This document shows positions 58,858 to 64,000 of a stretch of 64,000 nucleotides of DNA, in pieces (the first letter of the stretch is position 1; the number at the start of each line of letters is the position of its first letter). The notes under the pieces are model-generated. The model was given only the letters and a program-made list of their open reading frames with translations, did not search any database and was not told where the DNA came from. The translations under genes and the position numbers were made by a program. Source of the DNA: Collybia mongolica (lineage: Eukaryota; Basidiomycota; Agaricomycetes; Agaricales; Clitocybaceae). The stretch covers positions 6,262,001 through 6,326,000 of the forward strand of contig JAAXNY010000001.1 in the NCBI GenBank assembly GCA_013420905.1, given 5' to 3'.

Positions 58858-61800
58858 ATGTCTCTTACAAAACCTACCTTCCCCCTCCTCAATGACACCA
58901 ACTACACCTCCTGGGCATCTGATATGTCTGCCTGGCTTAGGGCTAATGGCAGCTGGAGGATTGTCAAAGGCATTGCCAGAGTGCCCTCCCTCAGTAGCCC
59001 TCCTACAGAAGAGCAACTGGATGCACAGGAAGCCTACCTCATCAAAGTTGAAAAGGCAGCTGGCCAGATCTTCTTTATGGTTGAGGAACCCCAGAGAGTC
59101 CACTTCAATGGAATTGCTGAGGATCCTGTCAAAATGTGGGAGGCACTAGCCAAAGTACATGTCCAGAAGCGTCCTGGACCTCGCTTTAATGCCCTGGATG
59201 ACTTGTTCTCCATCAGAAAGCAAGAGGAAGAGTCCCTTCAAACTCTTATCAACAGAGTTGAAAAAGCCATCACCAATGTCAAAAGTCTTAGGTCAGAGAA
59301 GTATACTCTGGCTGACATGGACTCAGAACTAGCAACCATGGCTTTGATTAGGGCTCTTCCTGAGGACTATAATCACTTTGTGACCAGTTTACTCCTCACT
59401 TCTGACTTGGACAAGTCAAAAGTCCATCAGGCATTCATTACTGAGGACCAATCTCGTCGCAGAAGGACAGAAGAGCAGACTGCCATGGCTGCATCCACCT
59501 CAGGAAACAGTTGTCATTTCTGTGGCAAAGGGGGTCACATCCAGACCAAGTGCACACTGTACATCAATGCACAAAAGGAGGCAAAGAAGTCTAATGGGAC
59601 TTCAAATGGTGGCAAAAATAAAGGCAAAAAGCGCAAGGAGACTGCAAACAAGGCACAGGAGTCCAAGGAGGAATCCAAGGACAAAAGGGACAAGGCACAG
59701 GACAATGCCTCTGATGAAGATGTTACAGAATATGCTGGAAATGCAAGTACCTCCCTCCCAGATCATTCTGATCTGTCTGGCCCACTGCAACTAGATGCTG
59801 ACTTCAATTGGCTTCCAGACTCTGGGGCCTCTTCGCATATGACCCCACATCGCAATTGGGTGCATAATTATCGCCCTCATGTTGTACCAATCAGGCTGGC
59901 AGACAATAGTGTGATATATTCAGCTGGGGTTGGGACAGTTGTGTTTAATCCTGTAGTAAAAGGGCAGAATCTGCGTCCAGTGGAGTTCACTAGAGTCCTA
60001 CATGTACCTAGGCTTCGGAACAACCTCCTCTCTATCCTATACCTCACCAGAGCAAAGGGTTTCAAGATTGTGATTGACAGTCAAGCATTGTGGTTCAGAC
60101 TCAAGGACTCATCTCAGGCCTTGTTCTCTGCCACAATCAAGTCCAACAACTGTGCCCAGCTTGATGGAACAGTCCAATGCATTTCAGAGTATGCTAATGT
60201 TGCCTCTACCCTTCCTCTGGACTTGTCCTTATGGCACAGAAGACTGGCTCACCACAATTATGCAGTGGTTAAGACTATGGCTAAACAGGAGTTGGCAACA
60301 GGCATGGACATGAATTCTACAACCAAGCCAGATCCTATCTGTGAGGCTTGTCTGGCAGGCAAAATGAAGTCTAAATCCTATCCCTCTACTGGAAATTGTG
60401 CTACACAGCCCCTGGAACTCATCCACAGTGACTTGCATGGTCCTATGACTACAAAATCGCATTCTGGAGCACTCTACTGGATTACCTTCATTGATGATTT
60501 CTTGGATTTCAGAGCAGTGATGGCACCCCCACCTATTTTTGTTGGTCCAAATCGTCCTGATAGCAGTCCAGTGCCAGACTCAAGCAATATGCCTGATTTT
60601 GGGGGGTATGATGATGATAATGATGATGATAATCTAAAATCAGCCCCAAAGCGTCCTGCACCTGCCCCTGCACCTGCCCCTGTACCTATTCCCCCTGCTG
60701 CCCAAGCCCCTGCCCAAGCACCACCTGTCCAGCATAATGTCCAAATCCCAAACATTGATCCAGCCAATTACCCATTACCCAATGAGCAACATGATCCTGA
60801 CTTGGATGATGGTCCTGTTAGACCTAGAGGAAGAAAGCCTCCCAAAGGCACTGTACTCCCCACCAGGAAGTCATCTAGGGCTACTAGACCTCCCCAGGAA
60901 TATTGGATTGTAAGGCCACCCAAGCCTGTCCTGGATGATGGTGATAGTGATATTGAGGCTAACTTCACATGTGGAGAAATGGATGAGGATGGATTTGAAT
61001 TTGTCCACTTTGCTGGTGCTGCCCTTGGTCCTGAGCCAGATCCCCAGAACTGGCACCTTGCCATGAAGTCTAAGGATGCTGACAAGTGGAAGAAGGCTGT
61101 TGATGAAGAGATAGAGTCATTGACACAGAATGGCACATGGGACATCATTGATCTGCCTCAAGATAGGAAGGCAATTGGTTCTGGATGGGTATTCAAGGTC
61201 AAGCGCAATTCAGATGGCTCAATTGAGCGCTACAAGGCAAGACTGGTTGCAAAGGGATGTGCACAACGTCCTGGCATTGACTATAATGAAGTCTTTGCAC
61301 CTACATTTCACCCAGCTGCTCTGAGATTGATTCTGGCTATTGCTGGAATTGAAGACATGGAACTGCGCTCTGTGGACATCACATCTGCTTTCCCCAATGG
61401 AGATCTGGAAGAAGACACTTATATGTGTCCTCCTCCGGGTTATGTGGTTGGAAACAAGTTTTTGAAGCTCAAGAAATCGCTCTATGGACTCAAACAGGCT
61501 GCCAGGCAGTGGAACAAGAAGCTACATGGTGTTCTTGACAGCATGGGATTCACCAGACTGGAATCTGACCACTCCATTTACTTGTATGTAAAGGGAGAAG
61601 TCAAGATCATTGTCCCCATCTACATTGATGATATCACTCTGGCATCAAAATCCAATGCAGAAATTGACAGAACAGTCAAGGAGCTGTCCAGACACTTCAA
61701 ACTTCGTGACCTTGGGCCCACTCAGTTCCTATTGGGTGTGGAAATCATCAGAGATCGTCCAAATCGCACCATTGCCCTCTCCCAGAGACAGTACATTGTG

Positions 61801-62445
61801 GACATGCTGGAAAAGTACAACATGACAGACTGTAACCCAATCAGCACTCCTATGACCCCAGGACTTATTCTATCCCAGTCAATGTGCCCACAGACAGATG
61901 CAGAAAGGGAGGAAATGCAAAATGTCCCATATCTCAGTCTTGTTGGATCACTCCAATATCTTGTCAGTATGACTAGAGGTTATCTAGCTGCAGGTGTAGC
62001 CAAGCTAGCAAGGTATAACTCCAATCCTGGTCCTAAGCATTGGGCTGCTGCAAAGCATATGCTCAGATATTGCAAGGCCACCATGGACTACAAGTTGACC
62101 TACCAGGAAAATGGTGAACCACTGGAGTTCAAGACATACTGTGATGCCTCTCATGCAGACTGTGTGGACACTGGGCGCTCTACTGGTGGGTATGTCACAA
62201 TTTTGGGGGGAGGAGCAATAGGCTGGAGCAGCAAACTGCAACCAATTGTCACACTGTCCACCACTGAAGCAGAGTATGTTGCTGCTGTGGAGGCAGGCAA
62301 GGAGATCCTCTGGATGCGAAGTCTTATGCAAGAACTTGGGTATCCTATTCAAAACTCTTCCATTTTAATGATTGACAATATGTCTTCATTAAATGTGACC
62401 AGGAACCCAGAACACCATGGAAGAATGAAACATGTAGCAATTTGA
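58858..62445 (+). pseudogene. Copia gag-pol with integrase deleted and RNase H truncated
   Basis: One long frame of about 1195 residues from MSLTKPTFPLLNDTNYTSW. Gag: UBN2-like region with RFNALDDLFSIRK, and a zinc knuckle CHFCGKGGHIQTKC. Protease: WLPDSGASSHMT. Pre-integrase: LWHRRLAHHNYAVV with CEACLAGK. Integrase has only its first Asp (LIHSDLHGPM) and ITFIDDF, and then jumps in frame to a Pro/Ala-rich linker, so the second Asp and the Glu are lost. Reverse transcriptase: WVFKVKRNSDGSIERYKARL, YGLKQAARQWN and catalytic YIDDI. RNase H: CDASHADC, STTEAEYVAA; broken after GRMKH by the rearrangement. The ATG at 58858 fits family starts better than the earlier in-frame position. Not capable of autonomous integration. 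Confidence 0.93.
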
Positions 62446-63272
62446 ATTGCATCCATAGGTCTTGTCATTGTGGAGATATGCAATGTTTTGTATTGTGGGA
62501 AAAGTTTGGCCCAAAGGAGCCTCTTGTAATCATGCTTACATTTGTCAACTATGCTTACAGTGCAGTTGACAAATGTAAGCATGATTATGCAGCGGACAGT
62601 TATTATATAATTCCTGAGATATCCCAAGAAAAAGACTAATCAACTTGAATTTATATTATTCAATGCAGCCCATGTTAGCAGTTGCCTTTTTTGCTCAAAA
62701 TCTGCATGTCAGCTAATTTTGATTCCCACAGTTAGAAAAATATTTCCATGACTACAAAGTCTGACTGATGTACTTCAAAATGTTTACTGATCATGTTCTA
62801 ATGAATTCTCGGAACACTTCAAAATTACTAACTGTGGGAAAAACAACACTGGATCTTGTTGGGTATGCTGAATTTTCCCCACAAACCCAGGATGATGAAC
62901 AAGTTTACTTATGTAAACATAAGGACTCATAACATGTAGCTTGCTTGTAGATAATGTACAGTACAACCCTGAGCCACGTAGCCACAATGGGGAACTCCCC
63001 ACCATTGTTAGACTAGGTATATAGGATAATGACACCTGGCAGAGGATCCCTAGAGTATTCCCTTTGGATTTCCTCTGCTAGGTGAGTATACAGGCCCTAC
63101 TATACTACTAAATATAACTTTGGATTTCCTCTGCTAGATCATGCATTGGCTGACCTCAGGTTAGCACAGTGTGACATAGAGTTGCCCTTACAACAATCTG
63201 GTTCTAGAAATATAAAGAAAAGTTAATCAAAAAAAAATATGGACTTGTATCTGCCAGTAATGGCCCTCTACC
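62446..63272. other. Non-coding DNA with hairpin and short direct repeats
   Basis: No gene. Holds the hairpin at 62527-62587 and a 20-bp direct repeat CTTTGGATTTCCTCTGCTAG at about 63061 and 63118. Confidence 0.45.
62527..62587. repeat. Perfect 24-bp inverted repeat (hairpin)
   Basis: Left arm 62527-62550 starts TAATCATGCTTACATTTG; right arm 62564-62587 is its exact reverse complement; loop of 13 bases. No poly(T) follows, and no CTRR motif follows to mark a Helitron end. Confidence 0.9.
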
Positions 63273-63755
63273 TCAAGTATTGTACTGGCATGGGCCATCA
63301 CATTTCATGTGGCTGCTCTGTCTGCAATGGTAGCAGAGTGCCAGGTTACCAGATTGTTGTTGCATTGCATTGACATCTATGGGGACTGGTGCTGGGGTGG
63401 TTTGGACAGGTGGTGGAATGGGTGGTGCTGGTTGGAGTGGCCTGACATTGAAGGCTGGTGCATAGGTCAATGTCAGATTTGTTCTGAACATTATTGGAAT
63501 TGGTCATGGGGCTGACAAGGCTTGACAAGGGCCTGTGGGCTTTGGGTTTGTACTCAGGAAAGCCACATTGGTAATGTGGTTTTCATTGCACATGTTTGCT
63601 GCTGTGTACTCAATGTCATTGCTGGCAGACAGGCCTGCTGTCATCATCACTACCTGTGGCTGGATGTTGGCCATAAGGCTCTTGCAATGTTTGACAACAA
63701 GGGTGAGTCCCTTGGTGTAGCCTGCTTGATTGATGAGGTTTCGGAATTCATCCAC
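63273..63755 (-). pseudogene. Ty3/gypsy gag fragment
   Basis: Two minus-strand frames of a retrotransposon gag: DEFRNLINQAGYTKGLTLVV with a following PQVVMMTAG, and then (other frame) NAMQQQSGNLALCYHCRQSS with HMKCDGPC, a damaged CCHC zinc knuckle. The order and wording match the C-terminal gag of agaricomycete gypsy elements. It is cut at 63766 by the 61-bp module, and no protease or pol follows. Confidence 0.6.
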
Positions 63756-63766
63756 TAAATCATTAT

Positions 63767-64000
63767 GAGTTCTTTAGTTTACTAAAGACAAGTTCTTTAT
63801 CAACCCAGTTTTTGGGCAAAAAGGTGATTCATTCATTCATTCATTCATTCATTCATTCATTCATTCATTCATTCATTCATTCATTCATTCATTCATTCAT
63901 TCATTCATTCATTCATTCATTCATTCATTCATTCATTCATTCATTCATTCATTCATTCATTCATTCATTCATTCATTCATTCATTCATTCATTCATTCAT
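63767..64000 (+). repeat. 61-bp conserved module plus (TTCA)n, copy 2
   Basis: The 61-bp block (63767-63827) is identical to 49452-49512 and is followed by at least 172 bp of uninterrupted TTCA repeats running out of the window. Confidence 0.9.

Noticed and set aside
62527..62640. Hairpin as the 3' terminus of the Helitron
   Set aside because: Wrong side for a minus-strand Helitron, arms longer than usual, and no CTRR follows.

Overview
The window is eukaryotic and almost certainly from a filamentous basidiomycete (Agaricomycetes). Genes are cut by many 50-60 bp GT-AG introns. Gene families are typical of mushroom-forming fungi: a DUF6534 membrane protein, a GH16 glucanase, and a Thr-rich GPI protein. 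The mobile elements (KDZ/CxC, Tad-like LINE, Helitron, Copia, Tc1/mariner, hAT) also fit that group. There are no operons, ribosome binding sites, rRNA genes or CRISPR arrays.

Layout. (1) 1-6.0 kb holds three small host genes: a GPI-anchored Thr-rich secreted protein (-), a secreted DUF302-like protein (+) and a DUF6534 multi-pass membrane protein (-). (2) 6.4-11.9 kb is an AT-rich, CpG-poor repeat block with a fold-back TTAGNN hexamer array, a poly(A)-tailed retroposed element with an 11-bp target duplication and a decayed hAT transposase. (3) 11.97-13.37 kb is a TIR element inserted at TA with an internally deleted DDE transposase. (4) 13.7-31.2 kb is the gene-dense host island: DDT/PHD chromatin factor, a MITE-like repeat, GH16, alpha/beta hydrolase, DEAD-box helicase DBP2, Ras-like GTPase (RSR1 type), cyclophilin, eIF4B-like TIF3 and an intron-containing tRNA-Met(CAT). 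It covers chromatin, RNA helicase, translation and signalling functions. (5) 31.2-64 kb is a nested transposon block.

The nested block can be read layer by layer because the target duplications survive. A 6.4-kb LINE (37146-49259, minus, 15-bp TSD) was split by a 5.7-kb KDZ-type element (42245-47989, 8-bp TSD). That element carries a CxC5/CxC6 cysteine-cluster protein and an acidic/Lys-rich partner protein. Two 1.36-1.37-kb internally deleted relatives sit at 34171-35533 and 51126-54106, each with an 8-bp TSD. The second landed in a Helitron and was itself hit by an intact Tc1/mariner element (52484-54091). To the right, a Copia element is rearranged so that its 3' end lies inverted next to its own 5' LTR, as expected for a linearised self-integration product. 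A Ty3/gypsy gag fragment and a long (TTCA)n tract end the window.

Exon-intron structures and target-site duplications were read directly from the sequence. Family names come from motif recognition. No database search was possible.
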